Source: Marinirhabdus sp963799365
GTDB taxonomy: Bacteria; Bacteroidota; Bacteroidia; Flavobacteriales; Flavobacteriaceae
Assembly: GCA_963799365.1 (NCBI GenBank)
Contig: CAWCWV010000013.1
Location: forward strand, 1-64,000
Length of the DNA stretch: 64,000 nucleotides
Direction of reading: 5' to 3'
Shown here: one piece after another, positions 27,361 to 34,504 of the stretch
Position numbering within the stretch: position 1 is the stretch's first letter
Layout: each line of letters begins with the position of its first letter
Made by a program: the position numbers and the translations under genes
The notes under the pieces: generated by a model
The model's database searches: none
Told to the model about the DNA's origin: nothing
The model's input: only the letters and a program-made list of their open reading frames with translations

Positions 27361-27683
27361 GCACGTTTACAATATTTTTAGTCTTGATTATTTTTATCTC
27401 CTTTTTATTGGTGGTAGTTATTATGGTACAAAACCCTAAAGGAGGCGGATTATCATCTTCCTTTGGCGGTGGTGGTGGCGGTGGCCAAATGGGAGGTGTT
27501 AAAAAAACAACCGACTTTTTGGACAAAAGTACCTGGACGCTGGCAATTGTTTTGTTGGTTTTAATTTTAGCCAGCAACATTCCAATTATGAACAACACAG
27601 GAACGGATAGCACCTTTCAAGAAGATGTTGAGAATGTAGTGCCAGAAACAACCACAGATACTGCAACACAACCAGAAGAATAA
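27357..27683 (+). CDS. secG: Preprotein translocase subunit SecG
   Basis: A 108-residue membrane protein with two helices (FTIFLVLIIFISFLLVVVIM and STWTLAIVLLVLILASNIPI) joined by the glycine-rich loop typical of SecG (VQNPKGGGLSSSFGGGGGGG). It associates with SecYE to help protein export. The C-terminus is an acidic tail of about 35 residues (DVENVVPETTTDTATQPEE). It overlaps the TPR gene by ATGA and is followed by a terminator. Confidence 0.93.
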   Translation: MSTFTIFLVLIIFISFLLVVVIMVQNPKGGGLSSSFGGGGGGGQMGGVKKTTDFLDKSTWTLAIVLLVLILASNIPIMNNTGTDSTFQEDVENVVPETTTDTATQPEE

Positions 27684-27711
27684 TAAATATAAACAATATA
27701 GTTTTATGGAA

Positions 27712-27741
27712 ATGCCAGCTTATGACAAGCTGGCATTTTTT
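27712..27741 (+). terminator. Rho-independent terminator after secG
   Basis: A 10-base perfect stem, ATGCCAGCTT (27712-27721) with AAGCTGGCAT (27727-27736), loop of five, followed by a T-run to 27741. Confidence 0.9.
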
Positions 27742-27830
27742 ATTACAATCCCCTTCAAATTGGCAGTAAACTACCATTGGCATACTTTCTGCCTATTGGG
27801 TAACAGACAAATTAATTAATAGTTTAACGA

Positions 27831-27876
27831 AATTTCCGTCGAAATTTATGCTGAGCATAGTCGAAGTACGGAAATT
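27831..27876. repeat. Palindromic element in the groES leader
   Basis: AATTTCCGT (27831-27839) and ACGGAAATT (27868-27876) enclose an inner hairpin ATGC-TGA-GCAT (27848-27858) and GTCGAAGTAC. The core CTGAGC(AT/TT)..TCGAAGTA is the same as the 23-base insert of the array at 11281-11968. It ends 14 bases before the groES ATG. No CIRCE box (HrcA operator) is present in this leader. Confidence 0.65.
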
Positions 27877-27890
27877 AAAAACAATATTAT

Positions 27891-28166
27891 ATGGCATTAA
27901 AAATCCAACCCCTTTCAGACAGAGTAGTTGTGCTTCCTCAAGAAGCTGAAACAAAGACCGCATCTGGATTATACATTCCAGATAGCGCAAAAGAAAAACC
28001 GCAAAAAGGCAAAGTAGTAGCCGTAGGCAAAGGCAAGAAAAAACACGAAATGACCGTAAAGGTGGGTGATACTGTTCTCTACGGAAAGTATGCTGGCAGT
28101 GAGCTAAAACTCGATGGCAAAGACTATATGATCATGCGCGAAGATGACATCCTCGCAATAGTTTAA
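27891..28166 (+). CDS. groES: Co-chaperonin GroES
   Basis: A 91-residue Hsp10 of normal length: KIQPLSDRVVVLPQEAETKTASGLYIPDSAKEKP with the mobile loop, then VGDTVLYGKYAGSELKLDGKDYMIMREDDILAIV. It caps GroEL during ATP-driven protein folding. It is followed not directly by groEL but by a four-helix-bundle gene. Confidence 0.96.
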   Translation: MALKIQPLSDRVVVLPQEAETKTASGLYIPDSAKEKPQKGKVVAVGKGKKKHEMTVKVGDTVLYGKYAGSELKLDGKDYMIMREDDILAIV

Positions 28167-28202
28167 TCGCCATAGGCCTTACCCTATAAGCTATACGCAA
28201 GA

Positions 28203-28535
28203 ATGAGGGATTTTAGAAAATATGAAATTTGGAAGTTAAGCCACCAGCTAACATTAGATATCTATAAAATTTCTAGTACGTTCCCAAATTCTGAAATCTA
28301 TGGAATCACCTCACAAATTAGACGTGCTTCCGCTTCTATTCCAACCAATATAAGTGAAGGTTGTGGTAGAGATAGCGACGCAGAATTTAATCGATTCTTA
28401 ACCATAGCTGTAGGTTCAGCCAATGAAACCGAATATTTACTTATTCTTTCTCACGATTTAAAATATATTGATAATAGTGTTTTTGAGATATTTATCAAAC
28501 AAGTAAATATTATTAAAAAAAGATTTACACTTTAA
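28203..28535 (+). CDS. Four-helix-bundle protein (23S rRNA intervening-sequence type)
   Basis: A 110-residue protein: FRKYEIWKLSHQLTLDIYKIS, FPNSEIYGITSQIRRASASIPTNISEGCGR, then ANETEYLLILSHDL. This is the four-helix-bundle family first known as proteins encoded in intervening sequences of 23S rRNA genes and later found widely as solitary genes. Its function is not established. Here it stands between groES (36-base gap) and groEL (72-base gap), in the same direction, and so splits the usual groESL pair. The flanks are short non-coding stretches with weakly complementary TAAGCT (upstream) and AGCTTA (downstream). Confidence 0.88.
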   Translation: MRDFRKYEIWKLSHQLTLDIYKISSTFPNSEIYGITSQIRRASASIPTNISEGCGRDSDAEFNRFLTIAVGSANETEYLLILSHDLKYIDNSVFEIFIKQVNIIKKRFTL

Positions 28536-28607
28536 AACAAAAAATTAAATAACCCGCATTAAGCATAAAGCCTTGAGCTTACAGCTTTTTGCAAAAGCAA
28601 AAATATT

Positions 28608-30236
28608 ATGGCAAAAGATATAAAATTTGATGTGGAAGCACGTGACGCAATTAAACGCGGCGTAGATGCTTTGGCAAACGCAGTGAAAGTAACCTTAGGA
28701 CCTAAAGGTCGTAATGTAATTATTAGTAAAAGTTTTGGCGCACCCCAAGTAACCAAAGATGGTGTAACCGTAGCAAAAGAAATTGAACTGGAAGATGCCC
28801 TTGAAAATATGGGTGCCCAAATGGTGAAGGAAGTAGCTTCCAGAACCAATGATTTGGCAGGTGACGGTACCACTACCGCAACCGTTTTGGCACAAGCCAT
28901 CGTAAAAGAAGGCTTAAAGAATGTTGCTGCAGGTGCAAACCCAATGGATTTAAAACGTGGGATCGATAAAGCTGTTGAGGCTATTGTAAAAGATCTCGAA
29001 AAGCAAGCCACTAAGGTGGGTAATTCTTCTGAAATGATCCAGCAAGTGGCATCTATTTCAGCAAATAACGACGAAACAATAGGCGAACTGATCGCTAAAG
29101 CTTTTGGAAAAGTTGGAAAAGAAGGCGTTATCACTGTTGAAGAGGCTAAAGGAACTGAAACATACGTAGACGTTGTAGAGGGAATGCAGTTTGACCGTGG
29201 ATATTTATCTCCATACTTTGTAACCGACAGCGAAAAAATGCAAACCGAATTGGAGAATCCAATGATCTTGTTATGTGACAAGAAAATTTCTTCGATGAAA
29301 GATTTAATGCCAATTTTAGAGCCCGTAGCACAACAAGGGAAATCATTATTGATTATTGCTGAAGATCTAGACGGCGAAGCCTTGGCAACTTTAGTGGTAA
29401 ATAAACTACGTGGTTCCCTCAAAATCGCAGCTGTTAAAGCACCTGGATTTGGAGATCGAAGAAAAGCAATGTTGGAAGACATCGCCATCCTAACAGGAGG
29501 AACCGTAATTTCAGAAGAAAGAGGTTTTACGTTGGAAAATGCAACCTTAGAAATGTTGGGTACTGCTGAAACAGTGACTATCGATAAAGACAACACTACT
29601 ATTGTTAATGGTGCTGGTAAAAAGAGTGATATCCAAACACGAGTAGGACAGATAAAGTCTCAAATTGAAACTACAACAAGCGACTACGACAAAGAAAAGT
29701 TACAAGAACGTTTGGCTAAGTTAGCTGGTGGTGTAGCAGTATTATATGTTGGTGCAGCTTCTGAAGTTGAAATGAAAGAAAAGAAAGACCGTGTAGACGA
29801 CGCCCTAAATGCAACTCGTGCGGCTGTGGAAGAAGGTATTGTAGCTGGTGGTGGAGTAGCGTTTATTCGTTCTCAAAAAGTACTATCGAAGCTCACTACA
29901 GATACTATGGACGAGGCAACAGGAATCCAGATCGTTTCCAAAGCTATTGAAGCTCCATTACGCACCATTGTTGAAAATGCTGGTGGTGAAGGTTCAGTAG
30001 TGGTTAACAAAGTAAGAGAAGGCAAAAAGAATGAAGGTTTTGATGCAAAAACTGAAAAATATGTAGATATGTTGAAAGCGGGAATTATTGACCCGAAAAA
30101 AGTGACGCGTATTGCCTTGGAAAATGCAGCTTCCGTTGCCGGAATGATCTTAACGACTGAATGTGCTTTAATAGATATTAAAGAAGAAAGTTCTGGAATG
30201 CCCCCAATGGGAGGCGGAATGCCAGGAATGATGTAG
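28608..30236 (+). CDS. groEL: Chaperonin GroEL
   Basis: A 542-residue Hsp60. Motifs: VTLGPKGRNV, DGTTTATVLAQAIVKEG (nucleotide binding), the apical domain with GYLSPYFVTDSEKM, and the C-terminal GGGMPGMM tail. It forms the 14-mer folding chamber closed by GroES. It lies 441 bases after the end of groES because of the inserted gene. The TAG stop runs straight into a GC-rich palindrome. Confidence 0.97.
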   Translation: MAKDIKFDVEARDAIKRGVDALANAVKVTLGPKGRNVIISKSFGAPQVTKDGVTVAKEIELEDALENMGAQMVKEVASRTNDLAGDGTTTATVLAQAIVKEGLKNVAAGANPMDLKRGIDKAVEAIVKDLEKQATKVGNSSEMIQQVASISANNDETIGELIAKAFGKVGKEGVITVEEAKGTETYVDVVEGMQFDRGYLSPYFVTDSEKMQTELENPMILLCDKKISSMKDLMPILEPVAQQGKSLLIIAEDLDGEALATLVVNKLRGSLKIAAVKAPGFGDRRKAMLEDIAILTGGTVISEERGFTLENATLEMLGTAETVTIDKDNTTIVNGAGKKSDIQTRVGQIKSQIETTTSDYDKEKLQERLAKLAGGVAVLYVGAASEVEMKEKKDRVDDALNATRAAVEEGIVAGGGVAFIRSQKVLSKLTTDTMDEATGIQIVSKAIEAPLRTIVENAGGEGSVVVNKVREGKKNEGFDAKTEKYVDMLKAGIIDPKKVTRIALENAASVAGMILTTECALIDIKEESSGMPPMGGGMPGMM

Positions 30237-30250
30237 CCGGGAGCCCCGGC
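30236..30250. repeat. GC-rich palindrome at the groEL stop codon
   Basis: GCCGGG (30236-30241) and CCCGGC (30245-30250) form a perfect 6-base stem with the 3-base loop AGC, starting at the last base of the TAG stop. It stands out in an AT-rich neighbourhood. Confidence 0.55.
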
Positions 30251-30261
30251 GGGCAAACATT

Positions 30262-30283
30262 AAGGTTGGTTTTACCAACTTTT
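30262..30283 (+). terminator. Probable terminator after groEL
   Basis: AAGGTTGG (30262-30269) pairs with CCAACTTT (30275-30282), with one G-T pair and a five-base loop; a short T-run follows. It is weaker than the other terminators here but correctly placed 26 bases after groEL. Confidence 0.5.
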
Positions 30284-30372
30284 AAGATCTCTGCTTTTTA
30301 GTGGAGGTTTTTTTATGCCTGCTTCTTTCTTCTTTCTAAAAATTTACAACTTGAAAATAAGTTTGATGCTAG

Positions 30373-30585
30373 TTACTTTTTATCTCCCTTTAACAACCTA
30401 AATAAAGAAAGCGCAACTAAAGTTAAAACTAGTGGCCAAATCACAAAAAGATCTACACGTATCACGTCGATACCATTTTCGGGCTGGGCTGCCATCCATT
30501 GCTGCATATAATATTCCCAAACAATAGCGCCTACCAAAACAGCAAGCGTTATAATATATAATAAAGTAACAGGTTTTAATATCAT
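30373..30585 (-). CDS. Small two-helix membrane protein
   Basis: A 70-residue protein with two hydrophobic helices (VTLLYIITLAVLVGAIVWEY and FVIWPLVLTLVALSLFRLL), a short periplasmic or cytoplasmic hairpin with AAQPENGIDVIRVD, and a basic end LKGDKK. The longer frame starts at 30600, within the terminator stem, so the internal ATG 30583-30585 (MILKPVTLLYIITL) is preferred. The family is not recognised. It lies opposite groEL (convergent) and follows a terminator, so it probably has its own promoter or relies on readthrough. Confidence 0.6.
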   Translation of the reverse strand: MILKPVTLLYIITLAVLVGAIVWEYYMQQWMAAQPENGIDVIRVDLFVIWPLVLTLVALSLFRLLKGDKK

Positions 30586-30599
30586 AGCTCTAAAGTACA

Positions 30600-30626
30600 A
30601 AAACCGCCTTTTTTAAGGGCGGTTTT
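30600..30626 (-). terminator. Rho-independent terminator of the mini-gene locus
   Basis: AAAACCGCC (30600-30608) pairs with GGCGGTTTT (30618-30626). T-runs lie at both ends, so it can work on either strand; on minus it ends transcription from the lysine-rich mini-genes. Confidence 0.8.
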
Positions 30627-30703
30627 CTTATTTAAATTTGTAAAAAGACTACGCACTTGGTGCGCTATCTTTTGGAAGCTTGTTTAAAAACTTCAGATTC
30701 AGA

Positions 30704-30802
30704 TTACTTCTTTTTTGAAGTAGCCTGAGTTGCCTTTTTAGCAGGAGCTTTTTTAGGAGCTGCTTTTGCTTGAGGCTTACCGTTAGACTTAGCTGTTGCC
30801 AT
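30704..30802 (-). CDS. Lysine/alanine-rich histone-tail-like mini-protein A
   Basis: A 32-residue protein (ATG 30800-30802, TAA 30704-30706) with ten lysines and many alanines and prolines: it includes KAAPKKAPAKKATQATSKKK. Composition is like the C-terminal tails of histone H1 or of bacterial H1-like proteins, and also like the end of TopA in this window. DNA or RNA binding is a plausible but unproven role. It is paralogous to the gene at 30901-30990: both have KSN near the start, PKKA in the middle, Q(A/T)TSKKK at the end and similar sequence after the stop codon. Confidence 0.65.
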   Translation of the reverse strand: MATAKSNGKPQAKAAPKKAPAKKATQATSKKK

Positions 30803-30900
30803 ACTAATTTTTGTTTAAGGAAGTTACTATGTATTTTATAAAATGATGTAATTGTACACCACTTATTTTAAAGTTCTGTTTCAAGAACTTCGGATTCAAA

Positions 30901-30990
30901 TTACTTCTTCTTTGAAGTAGTCTGAGGGGTCTTCTTGGTAGCCTTTTTAGGCTGCGCTTTCGGAGACTTGTTTGACTTTTGATCTTTCAT
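30901..30990 (-). CDS. Lysine-rich histone-tail-like mini-protein B
   Basis: A 29-residue protein (ATG 30988-30990, TAA 30901-30903) with eleven lysines: it includes KSPKAQPKKATKKTPQTTSKKK. It is a clear duplicate of the 30704-30802 gene. The similarity reaches past the stop codons, where both have AAGTAATnTGAATCnGAAG-like sequence, so the duplicated unit was larger than the frame. About 98 bases separate the two genes. The short length makes translation a prediction; the conserved frame and ends support it. Confidence 0.62.
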   Translation of the reverse strand: MKDQKSNKSPKAQPKKATKKTPQTTSKKK

Positions 30991-31218
30991 AACTTTTAAA
31001 ATTTAAAGTTACTGAGTTGGGCATACTGCTTAACCTTTCAATGGTTTTTCCAACCCATATCCTTATCGCTAAGAACAGCATAAATGTACGATAGAAACTT
31101 CCAAAAAGATTTTTTCATTGGCTAAAAATTAACTAAAAATCATAAGCCGGATCATTAAAAAAAAATGACTCATTTTGACACCATTTATAAGTAGTTCAAA
31201 AATACCATTACAACAAAA

Positions 31219-31274
31219 AAAGACCGTTTAAAAAGTGTTACACTTAAATGCGTAAATTACTTTTAACGGTCTTT
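31219..31274 (-). terminator. Terminator of the HMA-protein gene
   Basis: AAAGACCGTTTAAAAAG (31219-31235) pairs with CTTTTAACGGTCTTT (31260-31274), with a loop of about 24 bases; on the minus strand the stem is followed by a T-run. It lies 24 bases after the 31298 stop codon. The remaining part of the 30991-31297 gap holds no gene I can see. Confidence 0.78.
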
Positions 31275-31297
31275 CATTACCAAATCAGGATATGAAG

Positions 31298-31657
31298 CTA
31301 CTTATTTCCGTGCTCTTTTTTCACGTCCTCGTCTCTATAAAGACAACAGGCGTGTACACTATTGTAGGCTTCATCTGTAGCTTTAATTTCTTTGGTATCG
31401 TGACCAACGTCTGCAATACTTTGGCTAATCGTAGTCAAACTTGTTTTGCGCTCATCAAAAATGAGACTACATTTTTTGGTTTCTACATTCCAAACGGCAC
31501 TTTTTACCCCTTTGGTTTTTATTGCTGCAGTTTCGATACGTTTTTTGCACATGCCACAAATACCGTCTACCTCTATCGTGGCTCTAGCATTTTTATCCTG
31601 AGCTGTTGCTGTTACTCCTACTATCGTTATTAATAAGATAATAATGTATTTTTTCAT
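31298..31657 (-). CDS. Secreted heavy-metal-associated (HMA) domain protein
   Basis: A 119-residue protein with a signal peptide (YIIILLITIVGVTATAQ) and one ferredoxin-like HMA domain: the metal site is C34 and C37 in GICGMCKKRIE. HMA domains bind Cu(I) or similar soft metals. The C-terminal part adds HACC and LYRDEDVKKEHGNK, with further cysteines and histidines. The protein would act in the periplasm. It follows a TonB receptor gene on the same strand (62-base gap) and is the last gene before a terminator, so it belongs to the metal-handling cluster up to 35056. Confidence 0.85.
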   Translation of the reverse strand: MKKYIIILLITIVGVTATAQDKNARATIEVDGICGMCKKRIETAAIKTKGVKSAVWNVETKKCSLIFDERKTSLTTISQSIADVGHDTKEIKATDEAYNSVHACCLYRDEDVKKEHGNK

Positions 31658-31719
31658 AATTATGTTTTTAAGATTTTCTTCGGAAGATTAATCAGAAGAT
31701 TAATTAATATTAAAAGTTT

Positions 31720-33954
31720 TTAAATTCTATATCTAAGCCCAATATAATAATTACTACCAAATATGGGACCGTACACAAATGTAGTATCAAAATTTGAACC
31801 AAACGGATTTTGAGGGTCGATGATTGGGTTGTCCTGTGTTTCATCCGTAAAATTTTCAGCACCAACATATACTTCAAAACTTGGGCTGAACACTTTGGTT
31901 ACTTGCGCATTAATAGTTCCTAAGGAAGGGGAAAATTCATTTCTTCTAAACGCTACAGGATTGGACAGTGTTGAAGTATATCGTTGTGCTCCCAACCAAT
32001 TATAGGTGAGGTCAAATTTCCAATGTCCTCCTGTTTCTCTATCCACATTTGTTTCATAGGCTACATTGGCGAAAATTCTATGACTTGGCGTTAAGGGTTT
32101 CTCTAAAGTTCCTTTTAAGTAATCGGTCTTTACTTCATAGAATTTATAAGCAGTACGAATATCAAGGCGTTCTAACAAATTATAATCCAGCTCTACCTGA
32201 AAACTATTGGCAAAACTTTCGCCTTGCAAATTGTAGAATCGAATCCGTTTAGCGTCTTCCCAATCTACCACCACTTGATTCTGAAAATCGGTTCTATAAA
32301 AATCGAATGAAACATTGGCTCTTCTTTCAAATAAGTCAAACCCCTGTAAAAAGGAAACTCCGTAGTTCCAAGCAATTTCAGGATTTAAGCCATAAATTTC
32401 TCCTCCCGTATCCAAAATAGAAATGGTACGATTGGTAGAAAATAACGATTGGTTTTCCACAAAAATATTAGCGCTTCGTTTCCCGCGTCCAGCTGAGGCT
32501 CTTATTGCTGCTTTATCCCATGGCGTATAGCGTGCGTGAATTCTTGGTGTTACAAATGTGCCCAATAAATTATGAGTGTCCACTCTTAATCCAGCTGTCA
32601 TGGTAAAGTTTTCAAGATCATCATATGCATATTCGAAAAATGCCCCGAGTGAATTTTCGGTTCTATCGTAATCAACACCTTCCACAGCTTCGTCATAATC
32701 TTCATAGGTAGTGTTGAGTCCTGTTTTAAATTTATGTCGGGAATCACTAATAATTGAGCTAAAAAGCGCATTTGCATAAAAACTTTCGTGTTTTATATCG
32801 AATGGACGTAATCCAAAATAACTTTTTTGATCGTGGCTACTGTACGCTATTTGAAGGCCCATACTTTGATATGGAATTTCAGGGAATACGTACCCAAGTT
32901 TTGCTTCCACTCCATAGTGTTGTGTATCAATTTCTCCTCCCCAAGCATTGGTAGTACCACGATCTGTCTCCGGATTGAAAGCTGTTTGCCCTACTTGTTT
33001 GTCGTCTTTCATATAACGCAAATTGATAAAACTTACAAAACCTTTTGTAGCATCAGTATACTGCCAACGGTTCATTATATTTACTTGTTTGGCTAGGGGT
33101 GTATCTAAAAAGCCATCATCGTTTGTATCGTTTTTTTTGCCGAGATAATTTCCGTGTACATACAAACCTGCATCCCACTTTTCGCTCACTTTTGTATTAA
33201 AGTGTGTGTTAAGTTCATTACGACTGTTGATTGCGGAATACGCATTTATAAATAAAGCATCATCGGTTTGTGGTTTTACAAATTCCGCATTTATTTGGCC
33301 TGCAATGCTTTCAAAACCATTTACCACACTCCCTGCGCCTTTGGTAATCTGGATGCTTTCTACCCAGGTGCCAGGAATGAAACTTAATCCATAGGCCTGT
33401 CTAGCACCTCGTATGGCCGGAATATTTTCAACAGTTATTAAGGTGTAAGGACTTGTTAAGCCTAACATCCTAATTTGGCGCACCCCTGTAACAGCATCTG
33501 CAAAATTCACATCTATGGAAGGATTTGTTTCAAAACTCTCGGATAAGTTGCAGCAGGCCGCTTTCAGCAATTCTGCACTACTTACATTTATGGTGTTCTG
33601 GGTACTTAAAAACGAGCGGGAGGTTGCTTTTTTTCTTGATGTAACGGTAATTTCGTCCAATGTACCTTTAGACCGTAACACGTGCCGGATTTTTTTAGGT
33701 GAAGTTACGGTTAAGGTGTCGGACTTGTATCCAACATAACTTATCACCAATTGGGTGCGACCTTCTTCAAAAGGCACTTCAAAAAGGCCATTAAAATCTG
33801 TCACATCTCCCACCTTAGAGTCTAACCAAAATACATTGGCACCTCCCAGCGGGACTTCTTTATTGCTAATTGTTTCTAAAATTATTCCCTCTACTTTATC
33901 CTGCGAAAAAGTGATCATAGGAAATAATACCAGAAGATATATAAGTTTCCTCAT
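31720..33954 (-). CDS. TonB-dependent outer-membrane receptor
   Basis: A 744-residue receptor. After the signal peptide (LIYLLVLFPMITFSQ) come a carboxypeptidase-like regulatory domain (VEGIILETISNKEVPLGGAN, to about residue 90), a plug (INVSSAELLKAACCNLSES, then RMLGLTSPYTLITVENIPA and ITKGAGSVVNGFESIAGQIN) and a 22-stranded barrel ending in GSNYYIGLRYRI, with terminal aromatic-basic residues. The paired cysteines in LLKAACCNL are unusual for plugs. The neighbours are an HMA protein and HYC_CC_PP and DUF3347 proteins, which suggests copper or a related metal as substrate. This is inference; no substrate can be read from the sequence. Confidence 0.9.
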   Translation of the reverse strand: MRKLIYLLVLFPMITFSQDKVEGIILETISNKEVPLGGANVFWLDSKVGDVTDFNGLFEVPFEEGRTQLVISYVGYKSDTLTVTSPKKIRHVLRSKGTLDEITVTSRKKATSRSFLSTQNTINVSSAELLKAACCNLSESFETNPSIDVNFADAVTGVRQIRMLGLTSPYTLITVENIPAIRGARQAYGLSFIPGTWVESIQITKGAGSVVNGFESIAGQINAEFVKPQTDDALFINAYSAINSRNELNTHFNTKVSEKWDAGLYVHGNYLGKKNDTNDDGFLDTPLAKQVNIMNRWQYTDATKGFVSFINLRYMKDDKQVGQTAFNPETDRGTTNAWGGEIDTQHYGVEAKLGYVFPEIPYQSMGLQIAYSSHDQKSYFGLRPFDIKHESFYANALFSSIISDSRHKFKTGLNTTYEDYDEAVEGVDYDRTENSLGAFFEYAYDDLENFTMTAGLRVDTHNLLGTFVTPRIHARYTPWDKAAIRASAGRGKRSANIFVENQSLFSTNRTISILDTGGEIYGLNPEIAWNYGVSFLQGFDLFERRANVSFDFYRTDFQNQVVVDWEDAKRIRFYNLQGESFANSFQVELDYNLLERLDIRTAYKFYEVKTDYLKGTLEKPLTPSHRIFANVAYETNVDRETGGHWKFDLTYNWLGAQRYTSTLSNPVAFRRNEFSPSLGTINAQVTKVFSPSFEVYVGAENFTDETQDNPIIDPQNPFGSNFDTTFVYGPIFGSNYYIGLRYRI

Positions 33955-33980
33955 TATACTATTTATAAGTTAAATTAATC

Positions 33981-34076
33981 ATTTTTTGATGTGCTGCAAA
34001 AAGCAACGACTACTCTCAAAATGATCCATGAGAGTGGGTAGTGTAGTTCGTTGACCCGAACAAAGCATCAAAAAAT
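33981..34076 (-). promoter_or_regulatory. Long structured leader before the TonB receptor
   Basis: ATTTTTTGAT (33981-33990) pairs with ATCAAAAAAT (34067-34076); inside, CTACTCTCA (34010-34018) pairs with TGAGAGT..TAG (34029-34041), and AACGACTAC with GTAGTTCGTT extends it. On the minus strand this 96-base hairpin lies between the HYC_CC_PP stop and the receptor ATG, so it is in the receptor leader. There is no T-run after it, so it does not look like a simple terminator. No known riboswitch motif was recognised. Confidence 0.5.
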
Positions 34077-34462
34077 CAAATAAGGAAAGTTTCATAAAGC
34101 ACAGGGAAGTTCTTTATGAGTGGAGGCGGATTGTATGCTGAAAAAAGTTCGGATGTTTTTATTTCCGAAGTTTCAATATGCAACACAAATACCGAAACAA
34201 ATGCTGCTGTAAAATTAGCAGGCACTTGGAATGTATCTTGGGATGCATGAAAATTGTCGTCAATAGTTACTTTAGTATATTGATTGTCGCAACAGCTGTG
34301 GTTTTCCGATTTTTCGTCTCTACAGGCATCATCTTCCAGATTTACCATATCACAGGAGAGTTTTTCTTCGCCTAAAGTTAAGGTGGAAAGCATTTCAAAA
34401 TCTCCACAGAAATGCTGGGCATAGGCAACACCACTAGTGCTCACTAAGAGCAACAAACACAT
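34076..34462 (-). CDS. HYC_CC_PP family secreted protein
   Basis: A 128-residue exported protein matching the small Bacteroidota HYC_CC_PP pattern: AQHFCG after the signal peptide, NHSCCDNQY in the middle, and YNPPPLIKNF near the end. The cysteines (about six) and histidines suggest metal binding. The annotated ATG at 34460-34462 gives MCLLLLVSTSGVAYAQ, a signal peptide without a basic start. The frame upstream reads IKKIVSLA before this methionine, from an ATA codon at 34484-34486, with a stop (TAG) four codons further up, so the true start may be non-canonical. It lies in the metal cluster, upstream of the TonB receptor. Confidence 0.75.
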   Translation of the reverse strand: MCLLLLVSTSGVAYAQHFCGDFEMLSTLTLGEEKLSCDMVNLEDDACRDEKSENHSCCDNQYTKVTIDDNFHASQDTFQVPANFTAAFVSVFVLHIETSEIKTSELFSAYNPPPLIKNFPVLYETFLI

Positions 34463-34504
34463 CGCTAAGGAAACTATTTTTTTTATAGAAGCAAACTATA
34501 AAAT

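Noticed and set aside
27831..27876. CIRCE operator before groES
   Set aside because: The required TTAGCACTC-N9-GAGTGCTAA pattern is absent; the palindrome found has a different sequence.
28559..29596. Long minus-strand frame of 345 codons opposite groEL
   Set aside because: It is serine-rich antisense of the groEL sequence, without family motifs or start context; groEL on plus is certain.
33981..34076. Cobalamin or other known riboswitch in the TonB-receptor leader
   Set aside because: No conserved box of a known riboswitch class was recognised; only pairing arms are visible.
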